Below, one piece after another: positions 33,103-42,449 of a DNA stretch of 64,000 nucleotides. Made by a program: the position numbers and the translations under genes. Each line of letters begins with the position of its first letter. The stretch's first letter is position 1. This DNA comes from DASXHY01 sp035552155 (GTDB lineage: Bacteria > Verrucomicrobiota > Verrucomicrobiia > Limisphaerales > DASXHY01). The DNA is taken from positions 62,001-126,000 of the forward strand of contig DASZLX010000046.1 in NCBI GenBank assembly GCA_035552155.1. Direction: 5' to 3'. The notes below the pieces were generated by a model. That model was not told the origin of the DNA and made no database searches. It saw only the letters and a list, made by a program, of their open reading frames with translations.

Positions 33103-35394
33103 ATGCGTTTAGTCGTTGTTTCCAACAGGTTGCCTTTTACGGTTTCGATCGAAGAGGGCCGGCCGCGTTTCGAATCCAGCTCCGGCGGGCTGGCCACCGG
33201 CCTATGGAGTTATCTCGAAAAGAGCAGCGCCAATTCCCGCGAACCGTTTGATTTTGTCTGGGTCGGCTGGCCCGGAACGGCCGTCGAACCAAAACACGTC
33301 GCCGAAGTGGAAGCGCACGGACGCCAATTCCACGCAGCGCCGGTCTTTCTGCCGGAGGAAAGCGCCCGCAAATTCTATCGCGGTTTTTGCAACAATACCC
33401 TCTGGCCGCTTTTCCATTATTTTCCCACGCTGGCGCAATATGAAGAGGAACACTGGCAGGATTATCAGCGGGCCAACCAGGCTTATGCCGACGCGCTCCT
33501 GAAAGTCCTGCGGCCCGATGATGTGCTCTGGGTGCACGATTACCAACTCATGCTCCTGCCGCGCATGATTCGGAAATATTTCCCGGAAATGCCGATTGGT
33601 TTTTTTCTGCACATTCCTTTTCCATCGTACGAAATCTTTCGGTTGCTGCCGCGAACCTGGCGCACCGAATTGATTGAAGGCGTCCTCGGCGCCAGCCTCG
33701 TCGGATTTCACACGCACGATTACACCCGTGATTTTCTCACCTCCGTTCTCCGCACCGTCGGATACGAGCATCAGCTCGGCAGCATTAGCCTGCGCGATCG
33801 CGTGGTAAAGGTGGACACCTTTCCCATGGGCATCGATTTTGGCCGCTTCTCCCGCGCCGCGGGCTCCATGGAAACGAAAATTCGCGCCAGCGAATTGCGC
33901 GACAAATGCGCCGGGCAAAAAATCATCTTCTCGGTCGACCGCCTCGATTACACCAAGGGCCTGCTTGACCGCCTGCGCGGGTACGATTTGTTTTTGAAGA
34001 ACCACCCGGAATGGCATGGCCGGGTCACATTTGTCATTTCCGTCGCTCCCTCGCGCATTGGCGTCGAGACCTATCAGTCCATGAAACAGGAATTGGAGCA
34101 GATGGTCGGCCGCATCATTGGCGCTTACGGGAATGTGCAGTGGGCGCCGCTGATTTACCAATACCGGAATCTCTCTTTCGACGAAATTGTGGCCTTGTAT
34201 TGCGCCTGTGACGTCGCCCTGATCACCCCGCTGCGCGATGGCATGAACCTCGTCGCCAAGGAATTCATCGCCTCGCGGCCCGATCAAACCGGCGTGTTGA
34301 TCCTCAGCGAAATGGCCGGCGCCGCCAAGGAAATGGGCGAGGCCCTCATCATCAATCCCTTTCACACCGACGATTTCGCCCGGACGCTGGAACAGGCCCT
34401 CACCATGCCGCTCGAAGACCAGATCCGGCGCAATCAATTGCTCCAGGAACGCCTCCGCCGCTACGACGTCAACCGCTGGGCGGACGATTTTGTCCAGGCG
34501 ATGCTCTCCTCCCAAAAGACGGAAGCCGCGCGCCGCGCCCGGTTTCTTTCCGGCAAAGCGCAGGCGACCGTGATTCAGCAATATCGTCTTTCAGAAACGC
34601 GCGCAATGCTGCTGGATTACGATGGCACCCTGGTTCCGTTTGCCGACACTCCCAAAGCCGCTCCGCCGGATGCGGAACTGATGGAGATCATTGCCGCGTT
34701 GGCCGGAGACCCGGCCAGCAATGTCGTCATTGTCAGCGGCCGGCCGCGCGCTGATTTGGAGGAATGGTTTGGCGCGCTGCCCATTTCCCTCATCGCCGAA
34801 CACGGCATGTGGCTGCGGAACAAGCGCGAAGACTGGCGCCGGCTCAAGGCCACCCCCATCGAATGGAAGGAACGCGTGCGCCCCATTCTTCAATTGTATG
34901 TCGACCGCCTGCCCGGTGCGCTGCTCGAGGAAAAGGAATTCTCCCTCGCGTGGCATTATCGCAAGGCCGATCCCGAGCAAGCCTCGCAACGTGCCCAGGA
35001 ATTGATGGATGACCTTTCCGGCTACACCCGCAACATCGATGTGCAGGTTCTCGAAGGCAACAAAGTCATCGAAATTCGGAACACCGGCGTCAACAAAGGC
35101 ACCGCCGCCCTCGAATGGCTCGGATTGAACCCCGCGGAATTCATTCTCGGAATTGGCGACGATTGGACCGATGAGGACCTCTTTCGCGCGTTGCCGGAAA
35201 CCGCCTGCTCCGTGCGTGTCGGGGTGGCAAAAACCGCCGCCCGCTATCATTTGACCAACCACACCACCGTCCGCCGGCTGCTGCGCGAACTCACCGACGC
35301 CGGGCGCAAAGGCGGCGGCGAGGCTCCGGCGCTGGCTTTAACCATCGGTGCGGTCTCCGTTCACGATTCACTTACGCGCCTGGGAAGCCGCTAA
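33103..35394 (+). CDS. Bifunctional trehalose-6-phosphate synthase/phosphatase
   Basis: A two-domain enzyme of 763 residues that makes trehalose from UDP-glucose and glucose 6-phosphate. The GT20 synthase part (about 1-480) starts with VVVSNRLPFTV and has the phosphate-binding WVGWPG, VWVHDYQLMLLPRMIR, HIPFPSYEIFRLLPR and SVDRLDYTKGL. The phosphatase is a HAD domain (about 500-745) with nucleophile Asp505 in LDYDGTLVPF, IVSGRPRADLEEWFG, and GIGDDWTDEDLFRAL. Such OtsA-OtsB fusions are common outside Proteobacteria. Trehalose gives osmotic and desiccation protection. The two following small genes may share the transcript. Confidence 0.96.
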   Translation: MRLVVVSNRLPFTVSIEEGRPRFESSSGGLATGLWSYLEKSSANSREPFDFVWVGWPGTAVEPKHVAEVEAHGRQFHAAPVFLPEESARKFYRGFCNNTLWPLFHYFPTLAQYEEEHWQDYQRANQAYADALLKVLRPDDVLWVHDYQLMLLPRMIRKYFPEMPIGFFLHIPFPSYEIFRLLPRTWRTELIEGVLGASLVGFHTHDYTRDFLTSVLRTVGYEHQLGSISLRDRVVKVDTFPMGIDFGRFSRAAGSMETKIRASELRDKCAGQKIIFSVDRLDYTKGLLDRLRGYDLFLKNHPEWHGRVTFVISVAPSRIGVETYQSMKQELEQMVGRIIGAYGNVQWAPLIYQYRNLSFDEIVALYCACDVALITPLRDGMNLVAKEFIASRPDQTGVLILSEMAGAAKEMGEALIINPFHTDDFARTLEQALTMPLEDQIRRNQLLQERLRRYDVNRWADDFVQAMLSSQKTEAARRARFLSGKAQATVIQQYRLSETRAMLLDYDGTLVPFADTPKAAPPDAELMEIIAALAGDPASNVVIVSGRPRADLEEWFGALPISLIAEHGMWLRNKREDWRRLKATPIEWKERVRPILQLYVDRLPGALLEEKEFSLAWHYRKADPEQASQRAQELMDDLSGYTRNIDVQVLEGNKVIEIRNTGVNKGTAALEWLGLNPAEFILGIGDDWTDEDLFRALPETACSVRVGVAKTAARYHLTNHTTVRRLLRELTDAGRKGGGEAPALALTIGAVSVHDSLTRLGSR

Positions 35395-35401
35395 CAATAC
35401 G

Positions 35402-35785
35402 ATGGCAGATAATACCATATCACCCGGCCTGCGCCATTTCATCGCGGACAACATCCAGTCCGTCGAACATCTCGAAATCCTGTGCCTGCTCGCCGAGGAA
35501 CCATCCCGGTCCTGGTCGGTCGCCGACGTCTATCGGCGCATTCTCAGCACCGAGAAATCCGTCGCCGACGGCCTGCAATATTTCTGTGCCCACGGCCTTT
35601 TGGCTGCCGAAACAGCCGGGGAATTCCGCTTTACTCCCAAAACTTCGGATTTGAATCTCATGACCCAGGAACTCGTCAAATCCTATCGCGAAAGGCGCGT
35701 CGCGGTCATTGAATCCATTTACAAAAAGTCGGGCGATTCCGTGCAACACTTTGCCGAGGCCTTCCGTCTCAGAAGGGAAAAATGA
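35402..35785 (+). CDS. Small winged-helix-like protein
   Basis: A 127-residue soluble protein from ATG 35402. The frame also extends back to 35348 inside the trehalose gene, but the ATG just after that gene's stop is the natural start. The pattern HLEILCLLAEEPSRSWSVADVYRRILSTEKSVADGLQYFCAHGLLA, then GEFRFTP, is that of a winged helix-turn-helix (three helices and a wing). DNA-binding is therefore possible but unproven. It overlaps the next gene by ATGA (35782-35785). It always sits with the two DUF5985-like genes here, suggesting one unit. Confidence 0.75.
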   Translation: MADNTISPGLRHFIADNIQSVEHLEILCLLAEEPSRSWSVADVYRRILSTEKSVADGLQYFCAHGLLAAETAGEFRFTPKTSDLNLMTQELVKSYRERRVAVIESIYKKSGDSVQHFAEAFRLRREK

Positions 35786-36042
35786 TGGCGCAATTAGTCT
35801 ACGTCCTTTGTGGGCTCACCAGCATCCTTTGCGCCGGCCTGTTGTACCGGCAGTTCCATTTCAACCGGACGCCGTTGCTCTTCTGGAGCACCGGGGGCTT
35901 TGTTTGCCTGGCCGTCACGAATGTTTTGTTGTTCATGGACCTCGTCGTCTTCCCCAAGACCGACCTTTCCCTCGCGCGCAACCTCGTCATGCTCGCGGGA
36001 ATGCTCATGTTGATCCATGGCTTGATCCGCCAACGCCCTTAG
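35782..36042 (+). CDS. DUF5985-like small membrane protein 1
   Basis: An 86-residue protein with three predicted membrane helices (about 3-22, 32-52 and 65-82): YVLCGLTSILCAGLLYR, LLFWSTGGFVCLAVTNVLLFMDL and ARNLVMLAGMLMLIHGLI. It is coupled to the winged-helix gene by an ATGA overlap and followed 10 bases later by a second protein of the same type. Function is unknown. The pair may form a heteromeric membrane unit sensing or signalling through the winged-helix partner (speculation). Confidence 0.72.
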   Translation: MMAQLVYVLCGLTSILCAGLLYRQFHFNRTPLLFWSTGGFVCLAVTNVLLFMDLVVFPKTDLSLARNLVMLAGMLMLIHGLIRQRP

Positions 36043-36052
36043 ACGCCCTCGT

Positions 36053-36313
36053 ATGATCCTCCAACCCTTTTTGGCCGGCGCCATCACGCTCGCGTCCATC
36101 GTGACCGCCATGTTGTTCTGGGAATGCCGCCAAAGGACGCGCGACCGGCTCTTTGGCTATTTTGCGATCGCTTTCGTCTTGCTCGGGCTGGAACGAGTCA
36201 GCGAGGAATTTTCGAGCAGCCCGAATTCACTCGTGTATCTCATTCGCCTGGTGGCCTTCGTGCTGATTCTCTTTGCCATCCTCGATAAAAACCGCACCGA
36301 ACGAAAACCGTAG
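36053..36313 (+). CDS. DUF5985-like small membrane protein 2
   Basis: An 86-residue protein with three membrane helices, paralogous in plan to its upstream neighbour: FLAGAITLASIVTAMLFWECRQRTRDRLFGYFAIAFVLLGLERV, then LVYLIRLVAFVLILFAIL. The W-x-C-x-Q/R segment after helix 1 and the F-x4-AFVLLGLERV helix are the shared features. Function is unknown. Confidence 0.72.
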   Translation: MILQPFLAGAITLASIVTAMLFWECRQRTRDRLFGYFAIAFVLLGLERVSEEFSSSPNSLVYLIRLVAFVLILFAILDKNRTERKP

Positions 36314-36462
36314 CGGCGCCTCGGGGAAACCTCCGCCCCTAATCAGCCCAGCAACCGCCCCGGGGTTTCCCTTGGTTCATTTCCAGTTTGGTCCCAATGG
36401 CGCTTTCTCCGCGCCTCGTTCATCCTGTCCGCGAGTTGCAAAATACTCGGCGGAATTTATCC

Positions 36463-37404
36463 ATGAAAGAGAACCTTCTCCGAATCTGGTTCGCGGTCTC
36501 GGCCCTCGCGGCCATTCTGGCCATTTGCCCTACCGCCACTGCGCGGGAATCGAGCCGCATCGTGGCCTGGGGCGACATCAATTACGACCTGACCAACAAT
36601 CTCGGGCCCGGCCTGTCCGTGGCGCAAATCGCTGCTGGCGACTTTCACAGCCTCGTGCTCCAACGCGACGGCACATTGTTCGCTTGGGGCGACGACCGGT
36701 TCGGCCAGAGTTCCATTCCTTCCGTCTTGAATCGTCACCGCGCCGTGAAAATCGCCGCTGGCAACGTTCACAACCTTGCGTTAATGGGCGACGGCACCGT
36801 GACCGCCTGGGGACCTTCCGATGGAGCCTATGGCGATTACGGCCAGGATACCATTCCTGCCGGTTTGAAAAAAGTGAAGGCCATTGCCGCCGGTTCCATT
36901 CACAGCCTGGCCCTCCGGCGCGATGGCACAGTCGTGGCTTGGGGCTCTGATGATTACGGCCAATGCGACGTTCCCGCCGGGCTCAATAATGTCACCGCCA
37001 TTGCCGGCGGCATGTATCACAGCCTCGCTCTGAAGCGAGACGGCACGGTCGTCGCCTGGGGCGACAACAATCAAGGTCAAAGCACCGTGCCACCCGGCCT
37101 CAATCACGTCGTGGCCATCGCCGCCGGAGGCTTTCACAACGTGGCGCTGAAGTCAGACGGCACCGTGGTTTCGTGGGGCGGATACGGCCTCTCCCAAATC
37201 GACGTTCCGGCCGGCCTGAACAATGTGGTGGCCATCGCCACCGGCGATTATCACAGCCTCGCCCTCAAGCGTGACGGCACCATCGCTGCGTGGGGATTGA
37301 ATACCTTTGGCCAATGCGACATCCCGTCCGGCCTGAAAGATATCCGCGCCATCGTCGCGCACGGCCGCCACAGCATGGTCCTCCTCAAAACAACCGTGAA
37401 GTAA
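36463..37404 (+). CDS. Secreted RCC1-repeat (beta-propeller) protein
   Basis: A 313-residue protein starting at ATG 36463 with a signal peptide (MKENLLRIWFAVSALAAILA...TATA). The body has about seven repeats of roughly 38 residues with the core HSLALRRDGTVVAWG-x-N-x-GQ-x-x-VP-x-GL, as in RCC1/BLIP-II-type propellers, so it probably folds into one seven-bladed propeller. Bacterial RCC1 proteins of this type have no uniform function; binding to a protein or polysaccharide outside the cell is plausible. A longer frame back to 36388 lacks signal-peptide features. DNA repeats within the gene follow the protein repeats. Confidence 0.88.
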   Translation: MKENLLRIWFAVSALAAILAICPTATARESSRIVAWGDINYDLTNNLGPGLSVAQIAAGDFHSLVLQRDGTLFAWGDDRFGQSSIPSVLNRHRAVKIAAGNVHNLALMGDGTVTAWGPSDGAYGDYGQDTIPAGLKKVKAIAAGSIHSLALRRDGTVVAWGSDDYGQCDVPAGLNNVTAIAGGMYHSLALKRDGTVVAWGDNNQGQSTVPPGLNHVVAIAAGGFHNVALKSDGTVVSWGGYGLSQIDVPAGLNNVVAIATGDYHSLALKRDGTIAAWGLNTFGQCDIPSGLKDIRAIVAHGRHSMVLLKTTVK

Positions 37405-37406
37405 AA

Positions 37407-37552
37407 GCCACAGATGAGCCACAGATGCGGCAGCGTGAATTTCTGCGCAATTCGCGTCACTCTTTGGTATTCATATTAGAATCCGGAACTGGTCATTCGG
37501 ATTTCGGCCTGCGGATTTAAGTTCATCTGTGTTTCATCTGTGCCCTGTGGCC
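37407..37552 (+). repeat. Inverted repeat of CACAGATG type
   Basis: GCCACAGATGAGCCACAGAT (37407 onward) pairs with TTCATCTGTGTTTCATCTGT (37522 onward) and CCTGTGGC. A related element with CACAGAG units lies at 62540-62612. It occupies most of the gap between the RCC1 gene and the permease gene. Confidence 0.75.
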
Positions 37553-37610
37553 AAAGTAAGTTTGGTATTTCCGACTCCCCGCATTCCCTCTACGTTGGTT
37601 TCACCAAATC

Positions 37611-38774
37611 GTGAAGACCTTACACGGATATTTGCTGCGGCAGATTTTGGCATCGTTGCTGATGACGATGCTCGTGTTCACCTTTGTGCTGCTGGTCGGC
37701 AGCGCCCTGCGGGAATTACTGCCGCTGCTGGTCAACGGCCAGGCGACCTTTGCGATGATCGCCAAGGCCTTCGGGCTGCTCATTCCGTTCGTGTTCGCCT
37801 TCGCCTTGCCCACCGCCATGTTGACTTCCACGCTGCTCGTGTTCGGGCGATTCAGCGCCGACCAGGAATTGACTGCTGCCCGCGCCAGCGGTATCAGCCT
37901 TGTTTCCCTCGCCGCGCCCATCCTCGTGTTGGGCCTGTTGCTGTGCGGCGTCAGCGCGCTGATCAACATGCAAATCGCTCCCAGTTGCCGCGTTGCCTAC
38001 AATGATTTGCGATCCGACATGAGAACCTCCCTCGCTAATTTCCGGCTGCCCGAAGGCCAGCCCGTTAATTTCCCCGCGCAAACCAACGGCTCCTCCTACA
38101 CCATCTACACCCGCAGAAACCGCAACCAGAATTTGCAGGACGTCTTCATTTTAAAAATTGAACAGGAAACCAACCGCACCACCATCATCGCGCCCACCGG
38201 CCGCCTGGAATTGGACATCACCAACCAGACGCTTCTGTTGCATCTCACCAACTTTGATGCGCAATTACCCGACGGCCACTCCTTCTCCGGCAGCGAATGG
38301 CTCGTCCCCATCGATTTGAAAGCGGGCGATAAAACCAGCGTCATCCCGGACACCGACATGACCTTTCCCCAGCTCCGGGAGGAATTGAAAAAAAGCCGCA
38401 TCAGCCCGCCGGTTCCAGTGAGCATCACCCAGGGCGGCGATGCCGTGAAGCGGAAGCGCCGCATGCAAAAGCTATCGAGCGATGTCACCGAACCGATTCG
38501 CATTCAGCTCCACAAACAAGTGGCCTTTTCCTTCGCCTGCTTCGGCTTCACGCTCATCGGGATTCCCCTCGGCATCCGCGTCCACCGACGCGAAACTAAC
38601 CTCGGGATATTGGTCGCCGTGGGCCTCGTGCTGATTTATTACACGTTGCAATTCATCGGGCAATCCCTGTCCTCCCACGCCGAATACGCCCCGCATCTCC
38701 TCATGTGGATTCCGAATCTCGTTTTTCAGGTCACCGGCGCCGTGCTCCTCTGGCGCGCCAACCGCGGCATCTAA
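37611..38774 (+). CDS. LptF/LptG-family permease
   Basis: A 387-residue inner-membrane protein of the YjgP/YjgQ family, starting at GTG 37611. Three N-terminal membrane helices include YLLRQILASLLMTMLVFTFVLLVG and the family segment FGRFSADQELTAARASGISL. A large periplasmic beta-jellyroll domain (about 125-275) follows, then three C-terminal helices (LHKQVAFSFACFGFTLIGIPLGIR, LGILVAVGLVLIYYTL). LptF and LptG form the membrane part of the ABC exporter that lifts lipopolysaccharide. Only one of the pair is present here, so F versus G is open. LptB and its partners are elsewhere. Confidence 0.9.
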   Translation: MKTLHGYLLRQILASLLMTMLVFTFVLLVGSALRELLPLLVNGQATFAMIAKAFGLLIPFVFAFALPTAMLTSTLLVFGRFSADQELTAARASGISLVSLAAPILVLGLLLCGVSALINMQIAPSCRVAYNDLRSDMRTSLANFRLPEGQPVNFPAQTNGSSYTIYTRRNRNQNLQDVFILKIEQETNRTTIIAPTGRLELDITNQTLLLHLTNFDAQLPDGHSFSGSEWLVPIDLKAGDKTSVIPDTDMTFPQLREELKKSRISPPVPVSITQGGDAVKRKRRMQKLSSDVTEPIRIQLHKQVAFSFACFGFTLIGIPLGIRVHRRETNLGILVAVGLVLIYYTLQFIGQSLSSHAEYAPHLLMWIPNLVFQVTGAVLLWRANRGI

Positions 38775-38820
38775 GGAGAGTCGAGACTGGACGTGCTCCC
38801 CCGCGTTTACTCATCACTCC

Positions 38821-39612
38821 TCACTTATCACTGGTCTTCTTCCTCCGAAACACCTTGTGTATCGCCGCCTGGTCCACCGGTTTCACCAGTAATTGGTCGA
38901 TATTGACATGTGCCGGTCGCCCCGCCACCCACACCAGGATCTCCGCGATGTCCTCCGCCACCAGCGGCTGCGTCCCTTCGTACGGTTTTTTCGCCCGCGC
39001 TGCATCGCCTTTGAATCGCACCAGGGAAAATTCCGTCTCCGCCAGTCCCGGATCCACCGTCCCCACGCGAATGCCCGTGCCGTTCAATTCCAGCCGTAGC
39101 GTGCGGGTGATTTGCAATTCGCCCGCCTTCGCCGCGCAATAAGCCGCGCCGCCTTCATACGCCGTGTAAGCCGCGTAAGAGCCGATGTTAATGATACTGG
39201 CCCCCGCGTCATGCGGCATCATCGGCAGCACCGCGCGCGTCACGCGCAGCACGCCGAGCACGTTCGTTTGCAGCATCGTTTCCCAATCCTCATCCTTCCC
39301 CTCCGCCACGGCATCCATGCCCAACGCCCCGCCCGCATTATTGATCAGCACATCGACATGTTTGGTTTTAGTGCGCGCCCAATCTGCGAAAGCATTCACG
39401 CTCGCGGTTTGCGAAACGTCCAACGGATGAAAATGCGCTTCCGGCGCTCCCGCCTTCCTGGTTTCCTCAGCCACTTTCTCCAATCGTTCCATGCGCCGTG
39501 CGCCCAACAGCACTCGCGCGCCTTCCGCGCCAAACGCCCGCGCCGTCGCGGCCCCGAATCCGCTCGAGGCCCCGGTTACCAAAATCCATTTGTCTTTCAG
39601 TCTCGATTTCAT
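38821..39612 (-). CDS. Short-chain dehydrogenase/reductase (YdfG-like)
   Basis: An NAD(P)-dependent SDR of 263 residues from ATG 39612, which has AGGAG 9 bases upstream; the ATG at 39621 touches that site and the longer frame is unsupported. The cofactor motif is TGASSGFG, followed by GARR at the end of strand two, NNAG, the catalytic Ser in INIGSYAAY and Tyr-x3-Lys in YCAAKAG. GTVDPGLAETEFS is typical of the YdfG/serine dehydrogenase group. The substrate is unknown. Hairpin element H copy C lies upstream, pointing at this gene, about 420 bases from its start. Confidence 0.93.
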   Translation of the reverse strand: MKSRLKDKWILVTGASSGFGAATARAFGAEGARVLLGARRMERLEKVAEETRKAGAPEAHFHPLDVSQTASVNAFADWARTKTKHVDVLINNAGGALGMDAVAEGKDEDWETMLQTNVLGVLRVTRAVLPMMPHDAGASIINIGSYAAYTAYEGGAAYCAAKAGELQITRTLRLELNGTGIRVGTVDPGLAETEFSLVRFKGDAARAKKPYEGTQPLVAEDIAEILVWVAGRPAHVNIDQLLVKPVDQAAIHKVFRRKKTSDK

Positions 39613-40466
39613 TTCTGTCATCTCCTGTGAAACGGTAATTGAAAAGCAACACCCGAACTTAGACGACACTAGCGGCAGGTGTCCAGCGCCAGCCCCGGGC
39701 CGCAGGGTTCACGCAGCTAAATTCCGAAGTTTCAACTGGAATTGATTCGGGGAATTGATTGGCTCGCGAATACAAACAACTAGCCACTACCTTGGCCGGC
39801 TATCAGTGGTCGGCCTTCGTCACTCTTATGCTTAACCCGCTCTTCGCCAAAAGTACATGACAGGCGCTAGGGAAATGAGTTAGGGAATTGAGTTGGGAAT
39901 GAGGGAATGAGTTGCAAATTGAAGTAGAAAATTGATTTGAGGAATCAGCCGCGGGATCACCTGCAGAAGTGTCGAAATCGCCTGTGCGAAAGCTGGCGCA
40001 AGTATCCAAAGTCTGCGGCTCAAAATATCTCGCCTACCCATTTGTTATAGGGGCAAATGGGTAGGCGCATTTTAATTCGGCTGATTCTAACGTCAAACCA
40101 AATCTCAACGAAATGTTGCGCTAAAAAATATGATGCGCCCACTTCTGTCGGGAATGTGATCTCAATTGTAGGCAATCGTCTCGCCCACTCACGGGGCCGG
40201 ATGACGGTAGAGAGGCGCGCCCGCGCAGTAGCGAGCGGAACAACTCACACCCATGGCTCTATTCATGCCCCAGGTTGCGCCGCTGAACGCAGCGCGGACG
40301 CCACCGTCTCTACCCTGGCCACGGCTGGAAATCTTTGAACCGGTTTTTTTGCCAAAAAATGGTTAGCGGTTTTTCCGCGACATCGGTACTCTCCGCTTCT
40401 GAAAGAAATGATCTCACCAATAACACCATCGCCGCTAAGCTGCTTTGTACTCAAGGGGTAAGAATT
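39613..40466. other. Intergenic region with hairpin element H copy C
   Basis: 854 bases between divergent genes. 39890-40135 is hairpin element H in reverse. 39862-39925 has AT-rich, GGGAATTGAGTT-like short repeats. 40196-40300 is GC-rich and able to fold. No gene is supported; the 44-codon leader of the frame starting at 40335 lacks protein features. Confidence 0.6.
39890..40135 (-). repeat. Hairpin element H, copy C
   Basis: On the minus strand: TTGACG (40096-40091), 16 bases, TAAAAT (40074-40069), one base, CGCCTACCCATTTG (40067-40054), a 9-base loop, then CAAATGGGTAGGCG (40044-40031). The tail has GCCAGCTTTCGCACAGGCGA and an ACTTCTGCAGG block as in copy A. Upstream, ATTTTTTAGCGC and GATTTGGTTTGAC match copy B. 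Confidence 0.8.
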
Positions 40467-42449
40467 ATGGTTGATTCGAATCCCGCCCCGGGTGGCTCCT
40501 TGAACCCGTCGGATACGGACAAGCAGGGAGTTGCCCCATCCAGTTCCGCGTCAGCCACCTGGCTGGAAGCCGGCCTCGCGGTGTTGAATCCGGAAGGAAA
40601 CATCGTTTCGGTGAACGATTCGCTCGCCCTCTGGTTTGAAGCCACGCCCGGCGAACTCTCCGGTCAATCTCTTTCCAAACTTCTCGGCCAGCGCGATCCG
40701 GCGTGGGCAGCCGACTTTCGCGATTTCCTCGCACACTCGGCGGCCTTCGACCGTCTCGAATTGCCCGGTTCCGATAACAGCCCGGGAAAACGGCTCTCGG
40801 CGGAAATTTGCCGCCAGGGTGCGGTCCAGTTTGTCCGGCTCCAATCCGTTCTTCCGCCCGCGCGCGAATTGGAAGAGTTGTTTCCCGAACCCCACTGGGG
40901 CCGGCTCGCGGTCCATCAGGCGTTTCAACGCGTCATTCGTGCCGAAGCCCAGCTGGAGAACTTGAGCCACCACTGGCCAGGAATTATTTTCAGCCAACGC
41001 CCCGATTTCAGCTTCGCCTTCGTCAGTCCCAAAATCGAGGAACTCACCGGCATTTCCGCGCAGGAATGGCGCCGCAATTCCAGTCACTTCTGGGAGGTCG
41101 TGCACGACGCCGACGCCGATCCCTTGATGGCCCGGCTGCGCAACGGCATTCGTTCGCCCGCCGACATGACCGGCACCTTTCGCATCCGCCACGTCCAGAC
41201 CGGCCGCGTCACTTATCTGTGGGAGCATCGCCAGCCCGTCCGCTCCAGCAACGGTCTGCTGCTCGGCTACGAAGGCATCTGGCTCGACATCACCCGCCAG
41301 ACCATCGCCGAGCGGCGGTTGCTGAACATGTCCTGGAAGGAAAATCTCGGCACGCTCACCATTGGCCTCGCCCATGATTTTTGCAACATCATGACCGGCA
41401 TCATCGCGCTGAGCGAAACCTACGAAGCGTCTTTGGAGGAAAACAGCTCCTTGCGCGAAGGCCTCGGCATGATCCGCACCACTGCCATGCAGGCCGGACA
41501 GTTAAGCATGCGCCTCCGCCAGTTGCACCAGGGCAGTCCCGGCGAAAAAAATTATCACGACCTCAACGAAATCGTCGCCACGCTCGTCGACGTGTTGCAG
41601 AAAGTGCTTCCCCGCCGCGTCCGCATCCAGACGCAGCTCGAAAAAAATCAACTGCCGATTTATGTGGACGCCTTCGAACTGCGCCAGGTGATCGTGAACC
41701 TCGCCATGAACGCGGTGGACGCCATGCCCGGCGGCGGCAACCTCGTTTTCCGCACCGCGTTTTACCAGGAACCGCCGGATGCGCCGACGGTCCAGGGCGC
41801 ATTGCCAAAAGTGCCCACGGTTTGCCTCTCGGTCTCGGACACCGGCATGGGAATTCCGCAACGCATGTTGAATTCCATTTTTGATCCCTTCTTCACCACC
41901 AAACCGCTGGGCAAAGGCTCCGGCCTCGGGCTGTATAACACGCGCCTGTTCGCTGAGAAACACGGCGCGGCCATTTCCGTCGAAAGCAAGGAACGCGTCG
42001 GGACCACCTTCCACCTTTGGTTTCGCGCCTCCAATTTCACCGAAGCCGAAGCGGATGACGCCGTTCCCGCCGTCCGGCCCGCGCGCCACACTTTGCTCGC
42101 GCTCGGTCCCGAGGGCGCGATTCTCAACCAGACCACCGCGCGCCTCCGCGAAAATGGATTTTACGTCGTGCCCACCAGTTCCGAAACCGAGGCCATTGAA
42201 ATTCTCAATTCGCCGGCCTTTCAATTCGGCGGTTTGCTCTTGATCTGCACCAGTGATTTCCGCGAGCCCGCCTCCCTGTGCGAGCGGTTGCTCGGCGAGA
42301 AAACCCCGCTCAAAACATTTTGCCTCCTCGGTTGCAATGAAGATGAACTCAACCCGGATTTCCTGCGCAAAATGGACGCCGTGATCCCGTTGCAGGACTC
42401 CTCCGCGGATCTGGTCTCCCGTTTGAAAGTCACGCTGGAAAAAGCATGA
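40467..42449 (+). CDS. Soluble PAS-domain histidine kinase with a degenerate receiver-like end
   Basis: A 660-residue kinase from ATG 40467, with AAGGGG as ribosome site. There is no membrane segment. PAS-like domains occupy about 25-130 and 170-280 (IIFSQRPDFSFAFVSPKIEELTG, TYLWEHRQPVRSSNGLLLGYEGIWLDIT). The dimerisation helix has His303 in GLAHDFCNIMTGI. HATPase boxes are NLAMNAVDAMPGGG, VSDTGMGIPQRM and GKGSGLGLYNTRL. The last 120 residues resemble a receiver fold but lack the phosphoacceptor Asp (LLLICTSDF at that place), so it is a pseudo-receiver. It overlaps the HD-GYP regulator by ATGA, which makes it the likely cognate kinase. Confidence 0.92.
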   Translation: MVDSNPAPGGSLNPSDTDKQGVAPSSSASATWLEAGLAVLNPEGNIVSVNDSLALWFEATPGELSGQSLSKLLGQRDPAWAADFRDFLAHSAAFDRLELPGSDNSPGKRLSAEICRQGAVQFVRLQSVLPPARELEELFPEPHWGRLAVHQAFQRVIRAEAQLENLSHHWPGIIFSQRPDFSFAFVSPKIEELTGISAQEWRRNSSHFWEVVHDADADPLMARLRNGIRSPADMTGTFRIRHVQTGRVTYLWEHRQPVRSSNGLLLGYEGIWLDITRQTIAERRLLNMSWKENLGTLTIGLAHDFCNIMTGIIALSETYEASLEENSSLREGLGMIRTTAMQAGQLSMRLRQLHQGSPGEKNYHDLNEIVATLVDVLQKVLPRRVRIQTQLEKNQLPIYVDAFELRQVIVNLAMNAVDAMPGGGNLVFRTAFYQEPPDAPTVQGALPKVPTVCLSVSDTGMGIPQRMLNSIFDPFFTTKPLGKGSGLGLYNTRLFAEKHGAAISVESKERVGTTFHLWFRASNFTEAEADDAVPAVRPARHTLLALGPEGAILNQTTARLRENGFYVVPTSSETEAIEILNSPAFQFGGLLLICTSDFREPASLCERLLGEKTPLKTFCLLGCNEDELNPDFLRKMDAVIPLQDSSADLVSRLKVTLEKA

